Source: Mycobacterium pseudokansasii (GTDB lineage Bacteria; Actinomycetota; Actinomycetes; Mycobacteriales; Mycobacteriaceae). Taken from it: a DNA stretch of 64,000 bases. How positions within the stretch are numbered: position 1 is the first letter of the stretch; each line of letters opens with the position of its first letter. Under the pieces are notes generated by a model that saw only the letters and a program-made list of their open reading frames with translations, was not told the DNA's origin and searched no databases. Both the position numbers and the translations under genes were made by a program. Positions 46,921 through 58,246 of this stretch are shown piece by piece. The stretch spans positions 5,456,325 through 5,520,324 of the forward strand of contig NZ_UPHU01000001.1 in the NCBI RefSeq assembly GCF_900566075.1, given 5' to 3'.

Positions 46921-47821
46921 ACAGCGAATCGCGCCGTGACGGCTCGATGAACATCCCGCTTTCGGCGATCTGACGTTTCGCCTGGGCGGGAGAGACAAAG
47001 GTGCCCACGGTTTTTCCGCTACCGAGCGGGATCACCGAATGCACCACGGTGTCTTGGTAGACGTGCACCAGGTTGCATCCCTGCGCGCCGTCCCTGCCGC
47101 GGGTTCCCCCGGTGGCAACAGTGAGGTCTTGGGTGTAGCAGGTGGCCGATGCCACCGACACCGGGATCCCGACGAAGGTGGCGTTCGTCGAGTAGTGCAG
47201 GTGCCCAGCCAGAATGGACCGAACATCGCTGCCCTCGAGCACCCGGCCCAGGGCAGCCTGGTCCCGGAGTTCCACCGTCACCGCAAGGTCCAAGACACTG
47301 GGGATCGGCGGATGGTGCAGCGCCAAGATGGTGCCGTGCGGTGCCGGTGTCGCCAATTGCGTGGCTAGCCAGCTCAATTGGGAGCGTCGCAGTTCGCCGT
47401 GATGGTAGCCGGGTACCGAGGTGTCCACGGTGATGATCCGCAGGCCGTCGATCATGTGCACCCGGTCCAGCGGTGCCATCGACGGTGCCTCGTCGAGCAG
47501 GAAGCTGCGCAGCGCTGCCCGGTCGTCGTGGTTGCCCATCACCCAGATGAGTTCGGCGCCAAGCTCGGCCGCGAACGGTTCCACCACGGCTCGCAGCTTG
47601 CGATACGCCTGCGCCTCGCCGGTGTCGGCCAAGTCGCCGGTAAAGACGATGGCATCGGGACACATTCCGGAGTGGGTCAGCTGGCCGAGCAGCTCACCCA
47701 GCCGGCCGTCAGCATCCACCGCGCCGTACAGCGGACCATCCCCGCCGACGAGATGCGTGTCGCTGATATGTAGGAGAACGTATTCCGGCCGCGGATGCTC
47801 CGCGGCCCTAAGTCTGTGCAC
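46865..47821 (-). CDS. class III cyclic-nucleotide phosphodiesterase (Rv0805-like)
   Basis: A 318-residue metallophosphoesterase. Metal ligands appear in order: ISDTHL (DxH), FTGDLAD (GD), MGNHDDR (GNH), LALHHPP and AGHLHYS. Rv0805 hydrolyses 2',3'- and, weakly, 3',5'-cyclic nucleotides and has wider envelope effects; the sequence here is very close to it. The GTG at 47821 gives [12 protein letters not shown], the accepted N-terminus and the same length. Overlaps the CPBP gene by 14 bp upstream and cpsY by 56 bp tail to tail. Confidence 0.95.
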   Translation of the reverse strand: MHRLRAAEHPRPEYVLLHISDTHLVGGDGPLYGAVDADGRLGELLGQLTHSGMCPDAIVFTGDLADTGEAQAYRKLRAVVEPFAAELGAELIWVMGNHDDRAALRSFLLDEAPSMAPLDRVHMIDGLRIITVDTSVPGYHHGELRRSQLSWLATQLATPAPHGTILALHHPPIPSVLDLAVTVELRDQAALGRVLEGSDVRSILAGHLHYSTNATFVGIPVSVASATCYTQDLTVATGGTRGRDGAQGCNLVHVYQDTVVHSVIPLGSGKTVGTFVSPAQAKRQIAESGMFIEPSRRDSLFSQPPMVLTPAARPGPAR

Positions 47822-48500
47822 CTGAGGTGCCAACCCTCTCGGTCTGGTGATCGCTGGGAAACAGCCCGTCAAGTATAACGGCGTGCCAACGTGCTCGCAG
47901 CGCTCGCAGGCCGCGCCGCTGGACGGTCAGCGCCGCAACCGCGCCGGCCTCGTTGATCGCCAGATGCGTCAGGATCGGCGCCACCAGGCTGCCGCAACGA
48001 TCTGCCAGCCATCCAAACACCCACCCCGCCAGGCCGGTGACCAGCACCGTGGGCATCAGCGGCGCACCCGTCGCGCGCGCATCGGCAATGTGGGAAAGAC
48101 CGAAGGCGCCGGCCTGCAGCAGCCGCCCACCCGCCGGGCCGAATGCCTGAGTCCCGGCGGTGGCCAGCGCCGCCCGAAACGCGGCCTCCTCGGCCCACAC
48201 CGTGCCGATGGGTATGTGCAGTACCAGCCAGCCCGGCACCGACGACGGCAGCTCGCGTTCGGACATCGACAAGCGCACCACGGGCACCGGTGTCGTCGCC
48301 GCGATCGCGGTCGTCGCTGCTGCCGCGGCCGTCGAGCCCAGCCGCAACCCCGCCCACAACCGCGGCGGACGAATACCCAGTGGCGCCCGGGTCAGCCACA
48401 CCAGCAACCAGCCCAGCCCGGCCTGCAGCGGTATCCGCCACGCAGCGGGCAGCCGGGGAGCCACAAAGCTCCAGCCGACCAGGCCGGCGGCCAAAGACAC
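47808..48500 (-). CDS. CPBP-family intramembrane metalloprotease (Rv0804-like)
   Basis: A 230-residue polytopic protein with the CPBP (Abi/CAAX protease) motifs: [14 protein letters not shown] and HLAINEAG. The GTG at 48500, 14 bp after the purL stop, begins at the first hydrophobic helix ([15 protein letters not shown]); longer frames run through purL. The target is unknown. It is co-directional with purL and Rv0805-like and probably cotranscribed. Confidence 0.82.
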   Translation of the reverse strand: MSLAAGLVGWSFVAPRLPAAWRIPLQAGLGWLLVWLTRAPLGIRPPRLWAGLRLGSTAAAAATTAIAATTPVPVVRLSMSERELPSSVPGWLVLHIPIGTVWAEEAAFRAALATAGTQAFGPAGGRLLQAGAFGLSHIADARATGAPLMPTVLVTGLAGWVFGWLADRCGSLVAPILTHLAINEAGAVAALTVQRRGLRALRARWHAVILDGLFPSDHQTERVGTSGAQT

Positions 48501-48514
48501 TGCGCGAAAACGAC

Positions 48515-50881
<2,367 letters not shown>

Positions 50882-50915
50882 TCAAAGCCAGGTCACGCTC
50901 GGCGAGGCGCCCGGG

Positions 50916-51263
50916 TCACTGCCCCGCCACACAGAACAGGTTGCTCTCCGGGTCGGCCAGCACCACCCAGCGGAAGTTCGCGCCGAACTGGTGCCGCTCC
51001 ACCTCGGCGGCACCGGCGGCCGTCAACCGCGCCACTTCGGCCTCCACATCCTCGGCGGTGAAATCCAGATGCACCCGGTTCTTTCCGGGCGTGCGATCGG
51101 GCACCTTCTGAAACCCGAGCCGCGGCCCGTGGGCGCGAGTCACCACGATGAATTCGCCCGGCAACAGCTCGCGTGTCGTCCCGCCGAACTGCTCGGCCCA
51201 CCAGCCGGCCAGTTTCGCCGGGTCGTTGCAGTCGAACGTGACCATCTCCACGCTGAGCGCCAT
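50916..51263 (-). CDS. VOC-superfamily (glyoxalase-like) protein (Rv0801-like)
   Basis: A 115-residue single VOC fold (FDCNDPAKLAGWWAEQF, NRVHLDFTAEDVEAEV, RWVVLADPESNLFCV). It is of the kind with a metal-site His and Glu at strand ends, but the substrate is unknown. It starts 11 bp after the aminopeptidase stop on the minus strand, so it probably shares its transcript. Confidence 0.87.
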   Translation of the reverse strand: MALSVEMVTFDCNDPAKLAGWWAEQFGGTTRELLPGEFIVVTRAHGPRLGFQKVPDRTPGKNRVHLDFTAEDVEAEVARLTAAGAAEVERHQFGANFRWVVLADPESNLFCVAGQ

Positions 51264-51274
51264 ACCTCAAGACC

Positions 51275-52573
51275 CTATGCCCCGGGCGACAGAAATGCTT
51301 GCAAGGCTGCGGAATAGGCCGCCACATCGCCGGCGCCCATCAGCTCCCGTGCCGAATGCATCGCAAGCTGGGCTGCACCCACGTCGACGGTGGGGATGCC
51401 GGTACGGGCCGACGCCAGCGGCCCGATGGTCGACCCGCACGGCAGGTCGGCACGGTGCTCATACCGCTGCAGCGGCACCCCGGCCTGCCGGCAGGCCATC
51501 GCGAACGCCGCGGCGGTACGCCCGTCGGTGGCGTATCGCAGATTCGGGTGCACCTTGAGCACCGGCCCGGCGTTGACTTCGATGGGGTGGCCCGGCTCGT
51601 GCCGATCGGGGTAATTGGGGTGGGTGGCATGGGCCATGTCGGCCGAGGCCAGCAGCGACACCGGCAGCTGCCGCAGCAAGTCCTCCCGGTTGCCGCCGGC
51701 GGCCAACACGATCCGTTCCAGCACGGTACCCAGCAGGTTTGACTGCGCGCCGCGGTCCGAGGACGAGCCGACCTCCTCGTGGTCGAACATCACCAAAACC
51801 GGCAGCACATCGCGCGGTCGGGCGGAAAGCAACGCTTCCAGCCCGGCATAGCAACTGGCTTGGTTGTCCAGTCGAGGCGCGCTCAGCAGGCACCCGTCAG
51901 ACCCGATCAGCGCCGCCGGTGTCAGGTCATGCGTCATCAGATCCGCGGCCAGCACGTCGGCCTCGGGCACTCCGGCATGCCGCGCGACATAGCCGATGAA
52001 GGGACCGGCCGCGTCGCCGACGCCCCAGACCGCGTTGACATGCCGTTGGGGATCCAGCGTCACCGACTTGCGGTCCTCGGCCAAGTGGATGGCCAGCTGC
52101 GGCACCCGCAGGATCGGCTCGTCGATGCGGACCAGCCGGTGCCGCACCGCCGAGCCGTCCCGTATCGACAGCCGCCCGCTGACGCCCAGGTCGCGGTCCA
52201 GCCAGGAGTTGAGCCACGCGCCCCCGTAGGGCTCCAGCGCCACCACCTGCCAGCCGGCAACCAGCCGGTCCGGGTGCTGCTTGACCCGCAAATTGGGGCT
52301 GTCGGTATGCGCGCCGACGATCCGGAACGGGGCGGGGGCGCCGGTGGCGAGCTGACTGTTCCAAGCGACCAGCGAGCCGGCCCGCACAGTGAAGTAACGG
52401 CCCGGCTGCTGCGGCCAGCGGTCGGTTTCGCTGAGTTCGGTGTATCCGGCGTCCAGCAACCGCCGGGCCGCGGTGGCGCACACGTGAAACGGCGACGGCG
52501 AGGCGTCGATGAACTCGCAGAGGCCTCGCGCACTGGCTGTGGGTGTGGGCCCGCCGGACATGCACACCATCAT
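51275..52573 (-). CDS. M18 family aminopeptidase (Rv0800, PepC/ApeB-like)
   Basis: A 432-residue cytosolic zinc aminopeptidase. M18 metal ligands: AHTDSPN (His, with Asp), [11 protein letters not shown] (catalytic Glu-Glu), [12 protein letters not shown] (Asp/His) and the C-terminal MHSARE. It removes N-terminal acidic or neutral residues from peptides. ATG at 52573; internal ATG at 52561 is an alternative. It is divergent from the DyP gene, with start codons only 40 bp apart. Confidence 0.93.
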   Translation of the reverse strand: MMVCMSGGPTPTASARGLCEFIDASPSPFHVCATAARRLLDAGYTELSETDRWPQQPGRYFTVRAGSLVAWNSQLATGAPAPFRIVGAHTDSPNLRVKQHPDRLVAGWQVVALEPYGGAWLNSWLDRDLGVSGRLSIRDGSAVRHRLVRIDEPILRVPQLAIHLAEDRKSVTLDPQRHVNAVWGVGDAAGPFIGYVARHAGVPEADVLAADLMTHDLTPAALIGSDGCLLSAPRLDNQASCYAGLEALLSARPRDVLPVLVMFDHEEVGSSSDRGAQSNLLGTVLERIVLAAGGNREDLLRQLPVSLLASADMAHATHPNYPDRHEPGHPIEVNAGPVLKVHPNLRYATDGRTAAAFAMACRQAGVPLQRYEHRADLPCGSTIGPLASARTGIPTVDVGAAQLAMHSARELMGAGDVAAYSAALQAFLSPGA

Positions 52574-52600
52574 GGCTGTCGGGGACCAGGTGGTTCACGC

Positions 52601-52606
52601 TAGGGT
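52601..52606 (+). promoter_or_regulatory. -10 element TAGGGT of the encapsulin operon
   Basis: TAGGGT is followed by 7 bp and the GTG at 52614, predicting a leaderless DyP-encapsulin mRNA. Confidence 0.5.
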
Positions 52607-52613
52607 CGGCAGA

Positions 52614-53633
52614 GTGCCACCGGTTCAGCCACAACCCATCCTCGCGCCGCTGACGCCGGCAGCGATTTTTCTCGTGGCCATCATCGACGACGGCGGTGAG
52701 ACGGCCGTGCATGACGGGTTGGCCGACATCTCGGGATTGGTGCGCGCGATAGGGTTTCGCGACCCGGGCAAGAATCTGTCGGCGGTGACCTCGATCGGCT
52801 CGCACGCGTGGGACCGGTTGTTTTCCGGCCCGCGGCCGGCGAAACTGCATCCGTTCGTCGCGCTGCACGGGCCGCGGCACACCGCGCCGGCCACCCCGGG
52901 GGATCTGCTGTTTCACATTCGCGCCGAAACCATGGATGTGTGCTTCGAATTGGCCGGGCGCATTCTCAGCGCGATGGCCGGCGCGGTCACCGTTGTCGAC
53001 GAGGTGCACGGATTCCGCTTCTTCGACAATCGCGACCTGTTGGGTTTCGTCGACGGCACCGAAAACCCAAGTGGTCCAATCGCTGTCAGCGCAACCGCCG
53101 TCGGCGACGAGGACCCGGAGTTCGCCGGCGGCTGCTATGTGCACGTGCAGAAGTATGTCCACGACATGAGGTCGTGGGACTCGCTGTCGGTCACCGAGCA
53201 GGAGCAGGTGATCGGGCGCACCAAGCTGGAAGACATCGAACTCGGTGACGACGTGAAGCCGGCCAATTCGCACATCGCGCTCAACGTCATCACCGACGAC
53301 GACGGCACCGAGTTGAAGATCGTGCGGCACAACATGCCGTTCGGCAAGGTCGGCACGAGCGAGTACGGCACCTACTTCATCGGTTATTCACGCGCCCCCG
53401 AGGTCACCGAGCAGATGCTGCACAACATGTTTCTCGGCGATCCCCCCGGCAACACCGACCGCATTCTGGATTTCTCCACCGCGGTCACCGGCGGGCTGTT
53501 CTTCTCCCCCACCGTCGACTTCCTCGACGATCCACCGCCGCTGCCCCAATCACCGGCGCCCGCTCCGGCGGCGGTGCCGGCCCCCGACGACGGTTCACTC
53601 TCGATCGGCAGCCTGAAAGGAACCTCCCGATGA
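52614..53633 (+). CDS. DyP-type haem peroxidase, encapsulin cargo (Rv0799c-like)
   Basis: A 339-residue dye-decolourising peroxidase. The distal GFVDGTENP motif carries the catalytic Asp, and the proximal haem His lies in NSHIALNVI. After a Pro/Ala-rich linker the C-terminus is DGSLSIGSLKG, the encapsulin-loading peptide. The enzyme is therefore packed into the nanocompartment made by the next gene, where it handles peroxide. GTG at 52614, supported by a leaderless-type -10. Confidence 0.96.
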   Translation: MPPVQPQPILAPLTPAAIFLVAIIDDGGETAVHDGLADISGLVRAIGFRDPGKNLSAVTSIGSHAWDRLFSGPRPAKLHPFVALHGPRHTAPATPGDLLFHIRAETMDVCFELAGRILSAMAGAVTVVDEVHGFRFFDNRDLLGFVDGTENPSGPIAVSATAVGDEDPEFAGGCYVHVQKYVHDMRSWDSLSVTEQEQVIGRTKLEDIELGDDVKPANSHIALNVITDDDGTELKIVRHNMPFGKVGTSEYGTYFIGYSRAPEVTEQMLHNMFLGDPPGNTDRILDFSTAVTGGLFFSPTVDFLDDPPPLPQSPAPAPAAVPAPDDGSLSIGSLKGTSR

Positions 53634-54436
53634 ACAATCTGTACCGCGAACTGGCTCCGGTCACCGAAGCCGCTTGGGCCGAAATCGAATTGGAGGCCAC
53701 GCGGACGTTCAAGCGGCATATCGCCGGGCGCCGGGTGGTCGACGTCAGCGGTCCGGGCGGACCGGTCGCCGCCGCGGTCAGCACCGGTCGGCTGATCGAC
53801 ATCTCCGCGCCCACCGACGGCGTCATCGCCCACCTGCGCGCCAGCAAGCCCCTGGTGCGGCTACGGGTACCATTCGCCTTGTCGCGCAACGAGATCGACG
53901 ACGTCGAGCGCGGTTCACAGGACTCGGACTGGGATCCGGTGAAGGCGGCCGCCAAGAAGCTGGCCTTCGTCGAGGACCGCACCATCTTCGAGGGCTACGC
54001 GGCCGCGTCCATCGAGGGCATCCGCAGCGCCAGCTCGAACCGGCCGCTGACATTGCCCGAAGACCCACGCGAAATCCCGGATGTCATCTCGCAGGCGCTG
54101 ACCGAACTGCGCCTGGCCGGCGTCGACGGGCCGTATTCGGTGCTGCTCGCCGCCGACGTCTACACCAAGGTCAGCGAAACCACCGAGCACGGCTACCCCA
54201 TCCGCGAGCACCTGAACCGGCTGGTCGACGGCGACATCATCTGGGCGCCGGCCATCGACGGCGCTTTCGTGCTGACCACCCGCGGGGGTGACTTCGACCT
54301 GCAGCTGGGCACCGATGTCGCGATCGGCTATACCAGTCACGACGCCGACACCGTGCAGCTCTATCTGCAGGAGACCCTGACCTTCCTGTGCTACACCGCC
54401 GAGGCTTCGGTCGCGCTCAGCCCGCCCTCGGATTAA
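53630..54436 (+). CDS. encapsulin shell protein (Cfp29)
   Basis: A 268-residue HK97-fold encapsulin. Characteristic segments: MNNLYRELAPVTEAAWAEI (the cargo-binding N-helix), RTFKRHIAGRRVVDVSGP, and LQETLTFLCYTAEASVAL at the end. It self-assembles into a T=1 shell. It overlaps the DyP gene by 4 bp (ATGA). Equivalent to Rv0798c, a culture-filtrate antigen. Confidence 0.97.
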   Translation: MNNLYRELAPVTEAAWAEIELEATRTFKRHIAGRRVVDVSGPGGPVAAAVSTGRLIDISAPTDGVIAHLRASKPLVRLRVPFALSRNEIDDVERGSQDSDWDPVKAAAKKLAFVEDRTIFEGYAAASIEGIRSASSNRPLTLPEDPREIPDVISQALTELRLAGVDGPYSVLLAADVYTKVSETTEHGYPIREHLNRLVDGDIIWAPAIDGAFVLTTRGGDFDLQLGTDVAIGYTSHDADTVQLYLQETLTFLCYTAEASVALSPPSD

Positions 54437-54453
54437 TACCGGCCGCATCGGAT

Positions 54454-55878
54454 TCACAGCTGCGGCCGGCGCCGGTGGAACCTGGTGGCCTGCTGAAACG
54501 CATGCCCGCATTGGACCAGGAACTGCTCGGCGAAATGACGGCCGACGAACTGCACCCCCAGCGGCGTGCCGCGCGACGTGACTCCCGCCGGCAGGCATAT
54601 CGCCGGGTTACCAGTGACATTGAGCGGGGCAGTCGGTCCTGCCAACGCGGCGGACAGCACCGAATCCACACCCAGCATCCGCATGCCGGCCACCGTCGGC
54701 GACGCCAGACCGGCGCTGGGCAGCAACACCAGATCCACGTCGGTAAACACCCGCTGCAGCGCTTCGGTGCACTCCTGCCGCCGGGTGATCAGCCCTTGGT
54801 ACTCAACGGCACTCAGCTTCCGTGCGTTGTCGAGAAGCCCGCGCAGCACCGGTCCGTACTCGTCGGCACGTGCCGGATAGGTCTCGGCATGCGCGATCGC
54901 CGTCTCGACCCCGCGCATCGTGGCGAACACGTCGACCATCCGATCCAGCGCGGGCAGCGTGACCTCGACGACCGGCCAACCAATTCCTTCCAGTGTCGAG
55001 ACGACCTGGGCCATCATGGATGTGGTGTCGTCATCGAAACCGGACAGTTGCGACCGGTCCACACCGGCTCGGGGGACCCGGCTCAGCGCGAGGTCAGCCG
55101 CATAGTCGGGCACGGGCGTTCGCGATGACGTCGGGTCGCCGACGTCGAATCCGGCAATGGCGCTCAGCAGGACCGCCGCATCCACAGCGCTTCTGGCGAT
55201 AGGTCCGACGTGGTCGAAACTTGCTGCCAGCTCGACGATTCCATGCCGACTCACCCGGCCCCAGGTTGGTTTGATCCCGGTGACCCCGCACATGCTCGTC
55301 GGAAACCTGATCGATCCCCCGGTGTCCGAACCGATCGAACCGAAGCACAGCCCCGCTGCGGTGGCCACGGCGCAGCCACTCGACGACACGCCTGCCCAGG
55401 TCGCAGGGTCCCACGGATTGACCGGCGCCGGAAGGCTCGGATGGTATGCGAGATATGCCCCCTCGGTCATGGCCAGCTTGCCGGTGATCACGGCACCGGC
55501 AGCGCGCAACCTTGCCACGACAGTGGCGTCATACGACGACCGGAACTCGCGATGGATGACGGTGCCTGCGCCCGTGGGGGCATCGGCGGTGTAGCAGAGA
55601 TCTTTCACACCGATGGGCACACCATGCAGGACTCCGCGCCAGTGCCCCCGGGCGAGTTCAGCGTCGGCAGCGCGAGCGGCCTCGACCGCGGAGTCCGTCA
55701 TGACGAACGCGTGGCTTTTCAGCCCCCCATCGAGCTTGTCGATTCGGTGCAGCGTCGCGTGGGTCAGTTCCGCCGAACTGATCTGCCGAGTGCGAATCAG
55801 CGAGGCGACCTCGGTCAGTTCACGCTTCCAGATCTCGTCGTCCAGTTGCGCTGAAACCTCAGATCTCCTGGCTGTCAA
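54454..55878 (-). CDS. amidase (amidase-signature family)
   Basis: A roughly 474-residue hydrolase of the amidase-signature family. The Ser-cisSer-Lys triad is visible: Lys in GVPIGVKDL, cis-Ser in GVSSSGCAVA and Ser in GSDTGGSIRFP. It hydrolyses amide or aryl-ester bonds. The TTG at 55878 is selected since it overlaps the upstream hydratase gene by 20 bp and starts just before the conserved helix; no ATG or GTG fits. Cotranscribed with the hydratase and possibly the SnoaL gene. Confidence 0.87.
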   Translation of the reverse strand: MTARRSEVSAQLDDEIWKRELTEVASLIRTRQISSAELTHATLHRIDKLDGGLKSHAFVMTDSAVEAARAADAELARGHWRGVLHGVPIGVKDLCYTADAPTGAGTVIHREFRSSYDATVVARLRAAGAVITGKLAMTEGAYLAYHPSLPAPVNPWDPATWAGVSSSGCAVATAAGLCFGSIGSDTGGSIRFPTSMCGVTGIKPTWGRVSRHGIVELAASFDHVGPIARSAVDAAVLLSAIAGFDVGDPTSSRTPVPDYAADLALSRVPRAGVDRSQLSGFDDDTTSMMAQVVSTLEGIGWPVVEVTLPALDRMVDVFATMRGVETAIAHAETYPARADEYGPVLRGLLDNARKLSAVEYQGLITRRQECTEALQRVFTDVDLVLLPSAGLASPTVAGMRMLGVDSVLSAALAGPTAPLNVTGNPAICLPAGVTSRGTPLGVQFVGRHFAEQFLVQCGHAFQQATRFHRRRPQL

Positions 55879-56761
55879 CGAATCTCGGCGATCGCCGCTG
55901 GCTGAAGGCGGCCACCCCTTCTCGGACATCCGCTCCTTCGTAGGCTTCTACACCGAATCGGATCAGGGCATCGGTATCGGCTGCGGTCAGCGCCCGGCCG
56001 TGCATATTGGCGACCACCTTCGTCGCGCGCATGGTCACCGCCGACTGCCGGCAGATCTGACCGACCAGTTTGGCTGTCGCGTCCGGCAATTCATCTGCTG
56101 CGACGACCTTCTGCACCAACCCCCACCGCGCGGCCTGCTCGACGTCCACCAGTTCTCCGCTGAACAGCAGATACTTCAGGGCCGCCGGACCGATAAGGCC
56201 CGCAACGGTATCGGACTCGGTGAGGCCGAGGGTGACGCCGAGCTTGCCGATCGGGATGCCAAAGCGTGCGTCGTCGGCCGCGATACGGACATCGCAGGCG
56301 GCGAGCAGTTCGCACCCGCCACCGACGGCAAGTCCGCGGACCGCGCCGATGACCGGAACCGGTATTGCGGTCACGGCCCGTAGGCAGGCCGCGACGCTCT
56401 CGTTGTAGGTCGCCGCGTCCACGGCGGTCATCCGGGTGCGGGGAAACTCGCTGATATCGGCGCCCGCGGCGAACGCCGCATCGCCCGCACCGCGAATAAC
56501 CACCGCCCGCAGGTCCGATTCGCCCGCCAAGTCGTCGAACAGCAGCTTCAGCCGGCGCCAGGCCGCCAGGTTCAATGCGTTGTGCGCCAACGGATTACAC
56601 AAGGTGGTCACCACGACGCTTCGGTGGATCTGCACGGCTACGCGATCGATGACCTCCGCGGCGGGCGGTTCACTGCGAATGATGCGGCTTATCACGCCTT
56701 CGAGATCTTCGCCGGACGTGATGCCGGACGTGACGATTTCCTCGGTGGGGGCCATGCGCAT
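55859..56761 (-). CDS. enoyl-CoA hydratase/isomerase family protein
   Basis: A 300-residue crotonase. The oxyanion-hole segments are AAGADISEF and GLAVGGGCELLAACD, and the acidic region GLTES follows. An extra N-terminal 45 residues precede the fold. Members act on acyl-CoA intermediates of fatty-acid, terpenoid or aromatic breakdown. ATG at 56761 (MRMAP) or the ATG two codons on. Second gene of the minus-strand SnoaL-hydratase-amidase cluster, 39 bp after the SnoaL gene. Confidence 0.87.
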   Translation of the reverse strand: MRMAPTEEIVTSGITSGEDLEGVISRIIRSEPPAAEVIDRVAVQIHRSVVVTTLCNPLAHNALNLAAWRRLKLLFDDLAGESDLRAVVIRGAGDAAFAAGADISEFPRTRMTAVDAATYNESVAACLRAVTAIPVPVIGAVRGLAVGGGCELLAACDVRIAADDARFGIPIGKLGVTLGLTESDTVAGLIGPAALKYLLFSGELVDVEQAARWGLVQKVVAADELPDATAKLVGQICRQSAVTMRATKVVANMHGRALTAADTDALIRFGVEAYEGADVREGVAAFSQRRSPRFVDSQEI

Positions 56762-56800
56762 CCTCTCGCTGCCGTTGCGGACCCCGCAGCCCCCCGCCGG

Positions 56801-57322
56801 CTAAGCGACTGACGACACCGTGCTCGCAGTTGCCGAGCCGGCGTCGCTCGGGAGTCCGGTTTCGGTCTGGTCGGCGGTCACTACCCATCGACTGATCCTC
56901 CACACGCCCTGCTGTTTGACCACGGTGAAGTCGTAACAGCCGGTGAGGTCGGCGACCGGCGAACCGCCTTGCCGGATTGAGAATACTTGGACGTAGCAGT
57001 GCCCGGTAGCTTCATCGGCGCTTTGGCCGGTGAACCACAACGAGTTCAGGGCGTGACGCCGTTTGTTTCCGTCGGCCCTGAAACCCGATTTCCGCACCGA
57101 GAGCAACCGCATCACGGTATCGATGTCCGCCGTAAGCTCGCGGTTGTCGTGCAGCAAGACAAGTTCGGGCGAATCGGTGAACAAGGCACGAAAATCCTCG
57201 AGCCTGTCTTGGTCGTAGGCGTAGGCGTAAGCGCCGAACAAGTTGATGATTGCCAGTCGATCTGCGGCGTCGAAGTTCACGCCCCCGACATCTGCGACCG
57301 CCATGGATTGTTCTGTCAACAT
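56801..57322 (-). CDS. SnoaL/NTF2-like protein
   Basis: A 173-residue cone-shaped NTF2-like fold: N-terminal helix (DRLAIINLFGAYAYAYDQDR), then ALFTDSP, HALNSLWFTGQSADEATGHC and DFTVVKQQGVWRISRW. Such proteins are small hydrolases, isomerases or ring-hydroxylating subunit-like proteins. It is the first gene of the minus-strand cluster and divergent from MarR across a gap with a strong palindrome. Confidence 0.83.
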   Translation of the reverse strand: MLTEQSMAVADVGGVNFDAADRLAIINLFGAYAYAYDQDRLEDFRALFTDSPELVLLHDNRELTADIDTVMRLLSVRKSGFRADGNKRRHALNSLWFTGQSADEATGHCYVQVFSIRQGGSPVADLTGCYDFTVVKQQGVWRISRWVVTADQTETGLPSDAGSATASTVSSVA

Positions 57323-57690
57323 CGATCGACCTTCCCTTTCGAATTTTGCGAGCCCGGCTTACTCGACGCGGGCTCTGCGGACAAGTGGTGAAGCCCCCTG
57401 GGTGACGCAGGGCCTAGTTGGTGGTCGGCAACGGCCACCGGCGCGTGCCACCGCGTCAGTGTGGCGACCCGCCGGCTCCGGGCGGCTCGCCCGCAATTTG
57501 TCTTCAGCAGTTGACAATATGATGTTATGACTGCGCTTGCCATGGTGTCAATCACGATTGACAGAATCGTTACGGTGAAATCGCGGAGAGGCCGCGGTGC
57601 GTTGGCCGCCGTCGCGTCGCCCGGCCACGTCTCGGCCGCCGCAGTGGCTCCAGCGCGTGTGACGACGGCCGTCGGTCAAGCCCATCGCCT
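57323..57690. other. 368-bp divergent regulatory region between SnoaL and MarR genes
   Basis: No gene recognised. It has an AT-rich patch around 57505-57530 (TTGACAATATGATG) that may hold promoter elements and a perfect inverted repeat at 57546-57563. Confidence 0.5.
57546..57563. promoter_or_regulatory. candidate MarR operator
   Basis: TGTCAATCACGATTGACA is a perfect 7-bp dyad with a 4-bp centre, in the divergent region between the MarR gene and the cluster it probably controls. Length and symmetry fit MarR dimers. Confidence 0.55.
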
Positions 57691-58206
57691 ATGCTGTCGA
57701 TCGTGGCGGCCAGACCCAGCACCCGAGCACCGCAGACAGAACTCGGCCTTGCACTGCGGATTGCCTGGTGGAGCTATTCCCGGCGAATTGATGTCGAGAT
57801 GGAAGCCGCGGGTTTCCCGGATCTACAGTTCCCGATGATCTACGTCTTCGCCCTGTATTCGCAGCCGGAGCCCATGACGATCTCCCAGATGGGACGGCAA
57901 TTCAGCGTCAGTCGCCAGGCAGCCAGCAAGGTCGTCGCCGACTTGCGCCGCCGTGGCTACGTGCACGTCACTCCGTCGACCACCGACCAGCGCGAGAAGG
58001 TTGTCGAGCTGGCACCGAAGGCCATCGAGTACGTCACTGCGCGCCTGCGCAAAGCGGCTGCCCTAGACCGGGCGATCCGCAAGCGCCTCGGTGACGACGG
58101 CCGCGACGAACTGATCAGGCTGCTGGGCGAACTCGGCGCAGTCGCCAGATCGAAGCTGGATTTCGACCCCGGCATGTTCCCGGTCAAAGAGCCGGGCTGG
58201 TATTAG
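57691..58206 (+). CDS. MarR family transcriptional regulator
   Basis: A 171-residue winged-helix regulator. The HTH spans about residues 60-95 (MTISQMGRQFSVSRQAASKVVADLRRRGYV) and the wing about 95-110 (TPSTTDQREKVVELAPKA). ATG at 57691; a GTG four codons on is an alternative. Divergent from the SnoaL-hydratase-amidase cluster, which it probably represses through the nearby palindrome; its ligand may be an aromatic or amide substrate of that pathway. Confidence 0.88.
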   Translation: MLSIVAARPSTRAPQTELGLALRIAWWSYSRRIDVEMEAAGFPDLQFPMIYVFALYSQPEPMTISQMGRQFSVSRQAASKVVADLRRRGYVHVTPSTTDQREKVVELAPKAIEYVTARLRKAAALDRAIRKRLGDDGRDELIRLLGELGAVARSKLDFDPGMFPVKEPGWY

Positions 58207-58246
58207 CTCCTGCTCGCCCGGGACGAGATCCGCGCCGATAGGCGGC

